Shown here piece after piece: positions 42,143-51,201 of a stretch of DNA of 64,000 nt. The notes under the pieces are model-generated. The model saw only the letters and a program-made list of their open reading frames with translations, did not search any database and was not told the origin of the DNA. A program made the translations under genes and the position numbers. The stretch comes from Nitrospira sp. (GTDB lineage: Bacteria; Nitrospirota; Nitrospiria; Nitrospirales; Nitrospiraceae). Numbering within the stretch: the stretch's first letter is position 1; each line of letters begins with the position of its first letter. Where the stretch lies: positions 62,001-126,000 of the forward strand of contig JAURZE010000005.1 in assembly GCA_030653545.1 (NCBI GenBank), given 5' to 3'.

Positions 42143-42708
42143 GTGCCAGCCGCGGACAACGAGCTACCACGTCTTACAAGGAACGGGAGAAAGCCCAGCA
42201 AGACCCTTATGCCATGCTTACAGCGCCGCGGGGTCCTCTCGTCTGCCCGCAGTGCCATGCCGTCTTTGCTAAGAAACGGTGGGTGCTCGATGAGGCCGAG
42301 TTCGCCAAGCTCGGTTCTGCTTCGACAACCAAACAGGCGCCCTGCCCGGCCTGCCGGCCAATCCGCGACCACTATCCCGAAGGGATTGTCGCGCTGCGAT
42401 GGCCGGACCTGGACGAGCACGAAGCCGAGATTCGCGGGTTGATCGTGAACGAAGAAACCCGCGCGTTGGCGGTCAATCCATTGGCGCGGTTGATGAAGGT
42501 GGTCACGTTCAGCAAGCGCGAGATGGAGATCCAGGCCACGAGCGACCAATTGGCCCAACGGATCGGCCGCGAGCTGGTCCGGGCGTTCGGCGGGAAGGCG
42601 GCCTATCGGTGGGCGCATAAAGACAGGCTACTCAGAGTCGAATGGGCTGGCCCAAGTCCACCCGCCGCCCCCCGTTCGAAGGGTGCCAAGGGTTCTGTAC
42701 CGCGATGA
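42139..42708 (+). CDS. BCAM0308/NMD3-like zinc-binding protein
   Basis: The 189-residue protein has two Cys pairs, VCPQCHAVFAKKRW and CPACRPIRDHYPEGIV, forming a zinc ribbon. This is followed by a beta-alpha region (LIVNEETRALAVNPLARLMKV, SKREMEIQATSDQLAQRIG) resembling the BCAM0308 family and the N-terminal part of the export factor NMD3. The role is unknown; the fold suggests RNA or ribosome binding. The C-terminal 25 residues are basic and disordered. It is coupled to the L,D-transpeptidase gene by an ATGA overlap. Confidence 0.7.
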   Translation: MSASRGQRATTSYKEREKAQQDPYAMLTAPRGPLVCPQCHAVFAKKRWVLDEAEFAKLGSASTTKQAPCPACRPIRDHYPEGIVALRWPDLDEHEAEIRGLIVNEETRALAVNPLARLMKVVTFSKREMEIQATSDQLAQRIGRELVRAFGGKAAYRWAHKDRLLRVEWAGPSPPAAPRSKGAKGSVPR

Positions 42709-42722
42709 TCAGGAGAGGACAC

Positions 42723-43358
42723 ATGCTGCGGAATACTCAAGCCACGCGCGGGCGCGATCGAGCTCAGCAGGAGGTCGGAGTTCACCTGATCGTTCTGTTC
42801 GTCCTTGGGTGCGGGCTGGCTGCGTGCAATCACATCTCGCTCGACCCGGCCCCGGTCGTGCCCACGGCACAGCCGCTGCCTTATTCGGCGCGAGTCGAGC
42901 TCACCGAGGTGGGCGCCTATCTGGTGCAGCCTGGAGCGACCATGATCGCGGATCCCCGCCTGCAGAATCATGTGACCGGGAAGCTGCCCTCTGTCGACCG
43001 GGCCAAACCTCAATGGGAACAGGCCGTCCTCGAGTACCTGGCCGCGCGCAAGACCTTTCGACAGGTCGTGACGGAGGGGCCGGCCGATCTGTCGATGACG
43101 CTCCGGGTGCTCATCTACGTCGATCCGGGCGTCTCCTTCAAGTTCAATCACGTCTATGTCGCCACGATAGAGGGAGCGCTGCGGGATCCGCGCAATGGCA
43201 GAGCGCTCATCGAGTATGCCGGCAAGGGCAAGGCTATCGGCGAGGTGAGCCGGGGTGGAACGGACGACGATCGAGACCCGATCAATCGAGCGGTCCGCGC
43301 GGCGCTCAACGATCTGTTTGAAAAACTGGAACGGGACAAGCGGTTGGAACATTTGTAA
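42723..43358 (+). CDS. Lipoprotein of unknown function
   Basis: The 211-residue protein starts at the ATG preceded by AGGAGAGGAC. It has a long n-region, a hydrophobic segment LIVLFVLGCGLAAC with lipobox, and a mature domain with VELTEVGAYLVQPGATMIA, FRQVVTEGPADLSMTLRVLI and NRAVRAALNDLFEKLERDK. The pattern (beta strands, then a last helix before a charged tail) is similar to DUF4136/YajG-like lipoproteins. The function is unknown. Confidence 0.68.
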   Translation: MLRNTQATRGRDRAQQEVGVHLIVLFVLGCGLAACNHISLDPAPVVPTAQPLPYSARVELTEVGAYLVQPGATMIADPRLQNHVTGKLPSVDRAKPQWEQAVLEYLAARKTFRQVVTEGPADLSMTLRVLIYVDPGVSFKFNHVYVATIEGALRDPRNGRALIEYAGKGKAIGEVSRGGTDDDRDPINRAVRAALNDLFEKLERDKRLEHL

Positions 43359-43424
43359 GATGCGATGCGCCAGGATGATTTCTGTGCGCGGGTGTTTCTT
43401 TTGCGACGAAAGGCGCCAAGTCCG

Positions 43425-44357
43425 ATGAAAACGAGTCCTTCGCTCCATGTGCTGTGCGCCACGGATGGGTCCCCTGCCTCACATATGGCACTCCAACTCG
43501 TGCAACGCTTCCGCATGTCCGCAGCCTCGACCCTTACGATGCTCTATGTGTCCGAATTCGGAGTGTCCTATCCCACAGGGCTCGCCGCGCTGGAATTGCC
43601 GGAGGATCGCGGGGAAGCGGTGCTGGAGAGCGTGAAGCGGGGGGGGGAGGTGTCATCGGATTGGCAGGCTGTCCACTACAAATTGCTCCGTGGCCGCCCG
43701 GCCGAGACGATTCTCCTGGCGGCCAATCGACACCATGTCGATCTGGTTGCGGTGGGCGCGCACGGACGGTCAGACATCCAACAGTGCCAGTTGGGGAGCG
43801 TATTGCGCCGGATCGTCTTGTATGCGTCCTGTCCGGTGCTCGTGGTCAAGCAGCCGGTCGCGGCGTTGCGGCATGTCGTGATCGGCGTGGATGGCTCCCA
43901 GGAGGCGGAGGCCGCCGCTGAGTTTCTGCTGCGGCTCTCGTTGCCTGACGGCACGCGGGTCACGGTTGCGTCGGTGATACCCCCGCTGCCGTACGGGCAG
44001 GCGCCGTTGACGGAGGACCATGCGGCACGACTCCAACAGATTCATGGGCAGGTGGAGGAAGAAACACGGAAGAGCGTGACCCGCGTGGTGGAGAAGATCC
44101 GCGCACATGGCTGTCTGGCCAGCGGCGTGGTGGTCGCCGGTCATCCGAGCCATGAACTGCTGAAGCTTGTTGAGAGGGTACAGGCTGATGTGATTGTGGT
44201 GGGGTCTCGCGGGTTGACCGGCGACACACGCTATCTCATGGGGAGTGTGTCAGACAGCATTGTGCTGTATGCCCCTTGCGCAGTCTTGGTGTTTCGACAG
44301 AAGAAGGACGAAGGACATGCGAGTACGAGCGGGAACGTTCCATCGCGCGAGGCGTGA
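43425..44357 (+). CDS. Tandem-domain universal stress protein (UspA family), copy 1
   Basis: The 310-residue protein consists of two UspA domains (about 7-148 and 150-300). Each has the ATP-binding signature G-x2-G-x9-G-S: GAHGRSDIQQCQLGSVLRR and GSRGLTGDTRYLMGSVSDS. It is cytosolic and linked to stress survival. The ATG at 43425 begins MKTSPSLHVLCATDGSP; an upstream ATG at 43365 adds 20 atypical residues. Two more tandem UspA genes follow within 6 kb. Confidence 0.88.
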   Translation: MKTSPSLHVLCATDGSPASHMALQLVQRFRMSAASTLTMLYVSEFGVSYPTGLAALELPEDRGEAVLESVKRGGEVSSDWQAVHYKLLRGRPAETILLAANRHHVDLVAVGAHGRSDIQQCQLGSVLRRIVLYASCPVLVVKQPVAALRHVVIGVDGSQEAEAAAEFLLRLSLPDGTRVTVASVIPPLPYGQAPLTEDHAARLQQIHGQVEEETRKSVTRVVEKIRAHGCLASGVVVAGHPSHELLKLVERVQADVIVVGSRGLTGDTRYLMGSVSDSIVLYAPCAVLVFRQKKDEGHASTSGNVPSREA

Positions 44358-44426
44358 CGCTCCCGCTTTGAACGCGATGGGGATTCTGGCCGTGTCACGT
44401 GATCACAAATCTCAGGAGGTGACGAC

Positions 44427-44690
44427 ATGATGGTGAAGATGAAAGCACCCAAGGACCCGATGGATTCGAAGGCGGCGGCGAAGAAGCGCGACGCCTCGCA
44501 GACCCGCGCGACGCTCGCCGGAGAGGTCATGCAGCAAGCGATCGAGCTGCCCAACGGCATGTGGGAGCGGATCTCAGCGAAGGCGTACGAACTGTGGGAG
44601 CAACGCGGCTGCCGCGAGGGCCATGATCTCCAAGACTGGTTCGATGCGGAAGGGATTGTGATGGACGAGATCCACGAAGCCCGCGAGTGA
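44427..44690 (+). CDS. DUF2934 small protein, copy 1
   Basis: The 87-residue protein has a basic, disordered N-terminus and the DUF2934 core RISAKAYELWEQRGCREGHD followed by WFDAEGIVMDEIHEARE. CAGGAGGTGACGAC precedes the ATG. The family is frequent in Nitrospira and other soil bacteria and has no known function. Two relatives are in the window: 58704-58913 and the fragment at 14141-14227. Confidence 0.85.
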   Translation: MMVKMKAPKDPMDSKAAAKKRDASQTRATLAGEVMQQAIELPNGMWERISAKAYELWEQRGCREGHDLQDWFDAEGIVMDEIHEARE

Positions 44691-44738
44691 TGAGCCGGTC
44701 TTTTCGCTGAACATGCTTGCGGCTATCATTCGGGCGAG

Positions 44739-44960
44739 GTGAACACCGTGCTTCGTAATGTGGGAATCGTGGAACGATGGGTCAGAGTCGTCGGGGGGAT
44801 TATCCTGATGGTCCTCGGGATCACGCTGCCGATTCCGTTCTGGGTTGAAGAAATCGCGGAGACCATTGGATTGCTCGCCGTGGTCTCCGGGGCCGTGGGG
44901 TATTGTCCGGTGAAGCACCTGTATACGCGGAGGGGGCAAAAGCCTGGTGCCTCACGCTAG
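44739..44960 (+). CDS. DUF2892 (YgaP-like) membrane protein
   Basis: Starting at GTG 44739, the 73-residue protein shows the DUF2892 pattern: RNVGIVERWVRVVGGIILMV for the first span, then IGLLAVVSGAVGYCPVKHLY with the conserved Cys-Pro. Two membrane spans are predicted. The family occurs alone or fused to rhodanese domains; the role is unknown. The GTG start is supported by GGGCGAGGT upstream. Confidence 0.8.
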   Translation: MNTVLRNVGIVERWVRVVGGIILMVLGITLPIPFWVEEIAETIGLLAVVSGAVGYCPVKHLYTRRGQKPGASR

Positions 44961-45034
44961 GGTGCCTCTGGCATGCAGCGATGACTCTATCTTCCCCCAG
45001 GTCTGAGTGACCGATCCGGCAGAGGTGAATATCC

Positions 45035-46009
45035 ATGAAACAATTACCGATCAAACGAATCTTACTGGCCACGGATTTTTCGGGATGCGCGGAGCAGGCG
45101 TCTGACTATGCCGGGTTCCTAGGGCAGGCCTGTCCTGCAGCGGTGGACATTCTGCACGTCGTCGAGGTTCCGCCTGACCTGCATCCTGACGATGCGCTGG
45201 CTGAACGCTATTTCGATATGCGCCGCACACAGGCAGAGACGCCGCTCGATAAGTTGGTCCAGCAACTGGTTTCCATGGGAGTGGCGGCGCGGTGGCGGCA
45301 GCAACTCGGCATTCCGAGTCGGCTGATCAACCGGGCCGCAGAAGAGCTGGGCGCGGACCTCGTCACCCTGGGCGCGTACGGCAGCTCCGGCCTGAGCGAA
45401 GTGCTGCTGGGCAGCACCGCCCAGCGCGTGGTGCAGGGTGCGCCGTGTCCGGTGTTGACCGTTCATCCGGCGCCACTCCGTCCGTACGCTCCTTCGAGAG
45501 TGCGCCATATTCTGGCGCCGGTGGACTTTTCATTCTGTTCTCTCGATGCACTGGACTATGCCGCGCAGCTCGCGACGCACTTTGGAGCGATGCTGACGGT
45601 CTTGCATGTCATGGAGCCGGTGTTGTTCGAATGTGAGGGAGCGGCGGACTCCTTGGTTGTGGCGTCGCATCAGCGGGAACAGGCGGCAGCGCGGCTGGCG
45701 GATCTCTGCCACGTGCTTCAGGGCCAGGGCCTTGCCGTTGAGACTGCGATTGACGGAGGGAATACCGCTGAAGCGATTCTAACGGAAACGAACCGGCGGG
45801 GCTGCGACCTGGTCGTCATGGGTACACGCGGGCGACGTGGCCTGACCAGCCTGATCGGCGGCAGTGTCGCCGAAGGGGTCTTGCGCCACGCGACGATTCC
45901 AGTCTTGACGGTGAAGCACCTTCACGTACCGATAGAAGCCAGGTGTCTCTCGTCGGACCTTCGAATACGGGTCGGAGACCCGGTGCGGACAGGCGAACGA
46001 ACCCACTAG
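45035..46009 (+). CDS. Tandem-domain universal stress protein, copy 2
   Basis: The 324-residue protein has two UspA domains (about 5-148 and 155-298) with ATP-binding loops GAYGSSGLSEVLLGSTAQR and GTRGRRGLTSLIGGSVAEG. The start MKQLPIKRILLATDFS is typical. It lies 33 bp upstream of a small cytochrome c gene, with which it may be co-transcribed. A C-terminal extension of about 25 polar residues is unusual. Confidence 0.9.
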   Translation: MKQLPIKRILLATDFSGCAEQASDYAGFLGQACPAAVDILHVVEVPPDLHPDDALAERYFDMRRTQAETPLDKLVQQLVSMGVAARWRQQLGIPSRLINRAAEELGADLVTLGAYGSSGLSEVLLGSTAQRVVQGAPCPVLTVHPAPLRPYAPSRVRHILAPVDFSFCSLDALDYAAQLATHFGAMLTVLHVMEPVLFECEGAADSLVVASHQREQAAARLADLCHVLQGQGLAVETAIDGGNTAEAILTETNRRGCDLVVMGTRGRRGLTSLIGGSVAEGVLRHATIPVLTVKHLHVPIEARCLSSDLRIRVGDPVRTGERTH

Positions 46010-46041
46010 CAGGGATCTGATCTGCAAGCAAGGAGGGTGTT

Positions 46042-46407
46042 ATGCTCAAGCATCTCGGTATCACCATGGCAGTGCTTTCCATCGTCTTAGCGAGTTCCTG
46101 GACTGTGGCCCAGATCAGGCCGGGACATCCCGATCGAGGCGAGACGGTCTACAAAGAACAGTGCGTCCGGTGCCACGGGAAGCTGGGCGACGGCAATGGG
46201 CCTGACGCGCAGAACCTCATCGTGCGGCCGACCGATTTTCATACGGAGCGGTCGCGCGCGAAGACCGATTTTGAACTCCTGATCGCGATCTCGAACGGCG
46301 TGCTGTTCAGCCCGATGCATGCCTGGCGCGGCCGGCTGAAAGACGAGGAGATGATGGACGTGATTCAGTACGTGCGGGCCTTGGCGCCCGCCGGGCCGCA
46401 TCTATGA
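46042..46407 (+). CDS. Small periplasmic cytochrome c
   Basis: The 121-residue protein has a signal peptide (hydrophobic residues about 7-22, ending TVAQ), one haem-binding CVRCH (residues 41-45) and a distal Met in FSPMHAWRGRL. The C-terminal helix MDVIQYVRAL completes a class I cytochrome c fold. AAGGAGGGTGTT precedes the ATG. It would be a soluble periplasmic electron carrier. Confidence 0.9.
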   Translation: MLKHLGITMAVLSIVLASSWTVAQIRPGHPDRGETVYKEQCVRCHGKLGDGNGPDAQNLIVRPTDFHTERSRAKTDFELLIAISNGVLFSPMHAWRGRLKDEEMMDVIQYVRALAPAGPHL

Positions 46408-46541
46408 GAGCGAAGGCGGTCATCCGGACGATACGTGTCGTGTGTATGACCGTGCGGATGGGCCGTTTCAGGCTTGGATAGGAGACGGAGATGCAGTTGC
46501 GGCGCATCCGTGATGAGGGGAGGGGAGAAAGGAAACCTGCA

Positions 46542-47939
46542 ATGCACGCACGTTTGCTCCGTCCTGGGCTTCGAGCGACACATCTCGCTATCATTGGGCT
46601 CTTGAGCCTGTTGACGCTGGGTGTTGCGCCGAGCGCCTCACGCGCTGGATCCGTGGTCTATGTGATTCCGGTCGAGGGCGTCATCGACCTAGGCCTAGCG
46701 CCGTTTGTGGAGCGCGTGCTGGATGAAGCGACCGCAGCCGGCGCCTCAGCGGTGATTCTCGAGATTGACACGTTTGGCGGGCGTGTGGATGGCGCCGTCC
46801 TTATCCGCGATGCCCTGCTCCGATCAAAGGTCCGGACCGTCGCGTTCGTGAATAAGCGGGCCATCTCGGCGGGTGCGCTGATCAGTCTGGCTGCGGAAAC
46901 CATCGTCATGGCTGACGGCGGCACGATCGGCGCCGCCACGCCGGTTCAGATCGGCTTGCCCGGCGCGCCGGCGCAGCCGGTCGAGGAGAAAACCGTCTCG
47001 TATATGCGGAAGGAGTTTCGCGCCACGGCGGAGAGCCGGAAACGGCCGCCGGAAATAGCTGAAGCGATGGTGGATGCGGATGTGGAGATTCCAGGGGTCA
47101 TCGCGAAGGGCAAACTGCTGACGCTGACGACTGAGGAAGCGCTGCAACAGAAGCTGGCGGACTTTCGCGCCGACACGCTGGAAGCCCTGTTGAAAGCGCT
47201 GAATCTCTCCGACGCGGAGATTCGCCGTGCCTCGGAAACCTGGGCAGAGTCGCTGGTGCGGGTGCTCACGCATCCGGTCGTCAGCTCGATTCTCATCGCG
47301 GTCGGGATGCTCGGCATCATCGTGGAAATTCAGAGCCCCGGGTTCGGGGTGCCGGGCGCGTTCGGGCTGACGAGCCTTGCGCTGTTCTTGTGGGGGCATT
47401 GGTTGGTCCGTTTAGCGGGCTGGGAGGAAGTCCTGCTGATCGGGATCGGGCTCATCCTGTTGGTCGTCGAAATATTTCTGCTGCCGGGCTTTGGACTCTT
47501 CGGGGCGCTTGGCATTGCCGCGCTGCTCGGGGGACTTGGCCTGAGCCTCGTCGGGACGGGCGCGACCTGGGCCGTCGTCCTCTATGCGCTGGGACAGGTG
47601 ATCGCCGCCGTACTGTTGGCCGGCGTGCTGGCTCTCGCGTTGCTGCGGGTTGTGCCGCGCCTGCCCTTTGGCCGGAAGCTCATTTTAGACACCGCGTTGT
47701 CGGCCGCGGGGGGGTATGCCTCCCCGCCGGAATCGGACAGCCGGTGGCTCGGCACGCGCGGGACTGCCGCCTCGACATTGCGACCGGCGGGGGTTGCCCA
47801 TTTCGACCACGAGCGCGTGGACGTCGTCACCGAAGGCGAATACATCGAAGCCGGCGCCGCCATTGAAGTCATTCGAGTGGAGGGCAATCGCATTGTGGTC
47901 CGGCGCCTGGCACCGGATGGTGAAAGGAGTGAGTCATGA
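46542..47939 (+). CDS. NfeD-family membrane-bound ClpP-class protease
   Basis: The protein is about 465 residues. After a signal peptide (residues about 15-37) comes a ClpP-like protease domain ([55 protein letters not shown] with the likely catalytic Ser). Four to five membrane spans follow (about 250-370), then the NfeD OB domain ([33 protein letters not shown]). An alternative ATG at 46491 adds 17 residues. The long form is typically encoded beside flotillin genes, as here (4-bp overlap with floA). Confidence 0.9.
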   Translation: MHARLLRPGLRATHLAIIGLLSLLTLGVAPSASRAGSVVYVIPVEGVIDLGLAPFVERVLDEATAAGASAVILEIDTFGGRVDGAVLIRDALLRSKVRTVAFVNKRAISAGALISLAAETIVMADGGTIGAATPVQIGLPGAPAQPVEEKTVSYMRKEFRATAESRKRPPEIAEAMVDADVEIPGVIAKGKLLTLTTEEALQQKLADFRADTLEALLKALNLSDAEIRRASETWAESLVRVLTHPVVSSILIAVGMLGIIVEIQSPGFGVPGAFGLTSLALFLWGHWLVRLAGWEEVLLIGIGLILLVVEIFLLPGFGLFGALGIAALLGGLGLSLVGTGATWAVVLYALGQVIAAVLLAGVLALALLRVVPRLPFGRKLILDTALSAAGGYASPPESDSRWLGTRGTAASTLRPAGVAHFDHERVDVVTEGEYIEAGAAIEVIRVEGNRIVVRRLAPDGERSES

Positions 47940-48928
47940 GCGAACTGGAAACCGGTCTATTGGGAATTCTGACAACGTTGATGCTGGTGGTGGCCGGCAG
48001 CGCCTTGCTGTTGTACCTGATCCCGCTCCGCCTGTGGATTGCCGCCTGGGCCTCCGGCGCCTACGTCGGGCTGTTGACCCTGATCGGGATGCGTCTTCGG
48101 CGCGTGCCGCCCGGGACGGTGGTGACCGCGCGCATCAGCGCGGTGAAGGCCGGACTGACCATTCCGCTCAACGATCTCGAAGCCCACTATCTGGCGGGGG
48201 GCAACGTGGTGAACGTCGTCCTTGCGATGATCTCCGCCGACAAAGCGAATATCGCGATGCCGTTCAAGCGGGCGGCGGCCATCGACCTGGCCGGACGCGA
48301 TGTGCTGGGAGCGGTCAAGATGTCGGTCCTCCCCAAGGTGATCGAAACACCGCGCATTGCCGCGGTCGCCAAAGACGGCATTCAGCTCCACGCGATTTGC
48401 CGCGTGACGGTCCGGACGAATCTCGATCGGCTGGTGGGCGGCGCGGGCGAGGAGACGGTGCTGGCACGGGTGGGCGAAGGGATCGTGAGCACGATCGGCT
48501 CGGCGGAGACCCACAAAAATGTGCTGGAGAATCCCGATCACATCTCCAAGCATGTCTTGGCGAAAGGGCTGGATGCGGGGACAGCCTTCGAGATCCTGTC
48601 GATCGATATCGCGGATATCGACGTCGGCGAGAACATCGGCGCAAAGTTGCAGATCGATCAGGCCGACGCCGACAAGCAGATCGCCCAGGCGAGAGCCGAG
48701 CAACGGCGCGCCATGGCCGTCGCGCTGGAGCAGGAAATGCGCGCGAAGGTGGTGGAAGCTGAATCCGAAGTGCCGAAGGCCATGGCCGAGGCCTTTCGTC
48801 AGGGAAATCTGGGTATCATGGACTATTACCGGATGAAAAATGTGCAGGCGGACACTTCCATGCGGGATGCCATTGCAGGGACGGGCGAAGAGCCGCCCGG
48901 AGGAACCGAGAAGGGGGACCGCCCATGA
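47936..48928 (+). CDS. floA: Flotillin-like protein FloA
   Basis: The 330-residue protein has an N-terminal hydrophobic hairpin ([24 protein letters not shown]), an SPFH/band-7 domain ([33 protein letters not shown]-type block) and a Glu/Ala-rich coiled-coil C-terminus ([20 protein letters not shown]) with a final [17 protein letters not shown]. These match FloA/UPF0365. It organises membrane microdomains with NfeD. It is coupled at both ends through ATGA overlaps. Confidence 0.93.
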   Translation: MSELETGLLGILTTLMLVVAGSALLLYLIPLRLWIAAWASGAYVGLLTLIGMRLRRVPPGTVVTARISAVKAGLTIPLNDLEAHYLAGGNVVNVVLAMISADKANIAMPFKRAAAIDLAGRDVLGAVKMSVLPKVIETPRIAAVAKDGIQLHAICRVTVRTNLDRLVGGAGEETVLARVGEGIVSTIGSAETHKNVLENPDHISKHVLAKGLDAGTAFEILSIDIADIDVGENIGAKLQIDQADADKQIAQARAEQRRAMAVALEQEMRAKVVEAESEVPKAMAEAFRQGNLGIMDYYRMKNVQADTSMRDAIAGTGEEPPGGTEKGDRP

Positions 48929-49275
48929 GCCTCGATCAGCTGTTCATCACGTTCTTGATCGCCCTGGTGGTCTTCATCAATGTCGTTCTGCCGATGTTCA
49001 GGCGGGCGGCGCAAGAAGCGCAACAAGACGAGGGAGCCGAGGATGCGGAGCCGATCGTGCCTGCCGCTTCGGTGCGGAAACGAGTCATACCGGTCGGGAA
49101 GGGCCGGACTCGACCGTCTCAAGACCGGCACCATCGTCCCTTGCCGGTATCGGTAATCGCGCAAAGGCAGGATGTTCGACCAGTAATGCTTCGCGAAGCG
49201 CGCCGCGGCATGGTGCTGATGGCGGTACTCGGTCCCTGCCGGGGGGTGGAACGGTTAGCCTTACCGGGTGAGTAG
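48925..49275 (+). CDS. Third gene of the nfeD-floA operon, single-span membrane protein
   Basis: The 116-residue protein starts with one membrane span ([20 protein letters not shown]), an acidic segment, a basic linker, and a conserved-looking C-terminus [21 protein letters not shown] similar terminus often follows flotillin genes in related genomes as far as I recall, but I do not know a name. It overlaps floA by 4 bp, so its function is probably tied to NfeD/FloA. Confidence 0.7.
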   Translation: MSLDQLFITFLIALVVFINVVLPMFRRAAQEAQQDEGAEDAEPIVPAASVRKRVIPVGKGRTRPSQDRHHRPLPVSVIAQRQDVRPVMLREARRGMVLMAVLGPCRGVERLALPGE

Positions 49276-49526
49276 GGTGAGCGTCTGAGTCCGGCCTTGA
49301 CCTTCATTCGGTGCGGGGCCTGTCACGAGGATTGAGAAGGGAGGTGGACGGGTGTCTGTTGCACTAGGCCACAACGTGGACCGCCTTTTTGAGAAGTCTT
49401 TGTTGCCAGATCAGTCGCAGGTGAGGGGCGAGGGAGGAGAATTAGAATGAAGCTGGATAGGCTTTCTGGGACGGCCGGCCGTGACGGAGAGATGAGCGGA
49501 GTCTGCTTAACACGGGAGAATAGGCG

Positions 49527-50447
49527 ATGAAAGTTGTGATTGCGCTGGACCGGTCTCGGCATGCTCGTGCGGCGTTTCAGTTGGTCCAGCAGATGCGTTG
49601 GCCGGCCGGATCGGTTGTGACTCTGCTTCATGTATTAGAAATCGTCACCATCTCCGGTGGCTGGCAGCTCCACTACCATCCTGAGTTATGGAAGCAGTTT
49701 GTGGGTGAACGGAAAAAAGTGTTCGGAAACGCTCAACGCTTTCTGGAGAGAATGGAAGCGCTGGTGCGTCCTGGAAGCGTCCGATTAGATGCGATGGTTA
49801 AATGGGGTCTGCCGCTGACAGGGATCATCGATGTCCTGAAAAAACAGCAGGCAGACCTTGTCGTCGTGGGCTCTCGCGGGCTCTCCGGTGTGCGGCGATT
49901 CCTGCTTGGAAGCGTGAGCGAGGGCGTGCTCCATTCGGCGCCGTGCTCGGTCCTGATCAGCCGAGGACCACGAAAGCGGGGCGCACAGCCGCCAGCCAAA
50001 GGCCTCAGGATCCTGTTGGCGGTCGATGAATCCGATCACGCGTTGGCGGCCGCACGATGGCTTCGAGCGCTGCGTCTATCGGCGGCGGAGGTGACCATTC
50101 TGCACGTCGTTGCGCCACCAGGCGATGGGACATCCCAGCTGCTGACTCTGACGGCACCGAAATTTCGTGAGGCCGCACAGGCCATGATTCGTGTGACAAA
50201 GGAGCGGGGGAGGCAGGTGTTGGAGCGGATGCGGAAGCTCGTGGCGCATCGCGGGCTGACCGTTCATCCAGCATTGGTCGAAGGTCATCCAGCAGAGGAA
50301 ATCATCCAAGCCGCACAGCGAACGCATGCCGACCTGGTGATCCTCGGATCGCGGGGTATGACGGGGTTGAAGGGCGCGTTCCTCGGCAGTGTGTCACGGA
50401 AGGTGGCGCGGCATGCACCCTGTTCGGTGCTGGTGGTGAAAAGCTGA
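49527..50447 (+). CDS. Tandem-domain universal stress protein, copy 3
   Basis: The 306-residue protein has two UspA domains with ATP loops GSRGLSGVRRFLLGSVSEG and GSRGMTGLKGAFLGSVSRK. It begins MKVVIALDRSRHARAAFQLV; an ACGGGAGAATAGGCG lies upstream. It is the third such gene in 7 kb. Directly downstream begins the M28 tail remnant and the second recombination scar. Confidence 0.9.
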   Translation: MKVVIALDRSRHARAAFQLVQQMRWPAGSVVTLLHVLEIVTISGGWQLHYHPELWKQFVGERKKVFGNAQRFLERMEALVRPGSVRLDAMVKWGLPLTGIIDVLKKQQADLVVVGSRGLSGVRRFLLGSVSEGVLHSAPCSVLISRGPRKRGAQPPAKGLRILLAVDESDHALAAARWLRALRLSAAEVTILHVVAPPGDGTSQLLTLTAPKFREAAQAMIRVTKERGRQVLERMRKLVAHRGLTVHPALVEGHPAEEIIQAAQRTHADLVILGSRGMTGLKGAFLGSVSRKVARHAPCSVLVVKS

Positions 50448-50475
50448 GTCTGAGAGACTCTCGAAGGCGCGCGAC

Positions 50476-50743
50476 CAGGATTCCTGGCGTGGGCCTCTCG
50501 GATCATGGGGCTTTCTGGAAGAAAGCCTCTCCTGCTGTGATGTTGACGGATACGGCGCTCTGCCGGAACCCGCATTATCACCGGGATACGGGTAGGCCGA
50601 ATACATTGGCCTATCCCGCGATGGCTGAACTGACCGGAGGGCTCTATGATGCCCTGTTGGAGTTGGATCGGGCGTCGCGCGCAAGGTCTTCCTCGCTCCC
50701 CGCTGGCGGAGGTCTGATCGGCGCCCGACACGATCAAGGATAG
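50476..50743 (+). pseudogene. 3' fragment of an M28 peptidase gene
   Basis: The frame reads LSDHGAFWKKASPAVMLTDT then CRNPHYHRDTGRPNTLAYPA and ends after about 85 codons. This matches the last about 75 residues of the intact M28 peptidase at 9880-10863 (LSDHGSFWKEGYPAVMLTDT, NPHYHRDTDRPDTLDY), with most bases shared. The catalytic N-terminal part is missing, so the fragment is non-functional. It sits between the uspA gene and the intact DUF4010 gene. Confidence 0.85.
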
Positions 50744-50803
50744 CTGTGACGAGAGGGCCTCTGTGTGAGCCGGAAACCGGGGTCACCACGAGGAGTCGAT
50801 GAA

Positions 50804-51201
50804 CTTATGACTTTTGAAGAAATCTTCTGGGGGTTTCTGATCGCGTTGGGCGCTGGAGCGCTCATCGGCCTGCAACGCCAGCAGTCCAGGGACGAGGAGA
50901 AAGGCCCCGGCGTCGGCGGCGTTCGGACCTTTCCGCTCATTGCGCTCGCGGGAGCCCTCTCCGCATTTATCGCACATACGATGGGGATGTGGCCCGTGCT
51001 GGGCGCCATGGGGGTGATCGGCGTCTTCCTGGCCATCTCGCAGTATCACGAGTCGAGCCGAAGTGCGGATCCAGGAGTTACCACGCAAGTGGCGGCCCTC
51101 ATCACCTTTCTCCTGGGGGTCCTGGCTCTCTCGCCGGGGATTCCCTTGCCTGTCGGCGACCGCTATCTCCTGATTGTCGCCAGTGCCGGTGTGGTGATGG
51201 C
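50804..51201 (+). repeat. Direct repeat, copy B (DUF4010 5' end)
   Basis: This is the partner of 29811-30206, within the intact DUF4010 gene. The match ends at GGTGTGGTGATGGCC, after which this copy continues into the rest of the gene. Confidence 0.85.
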
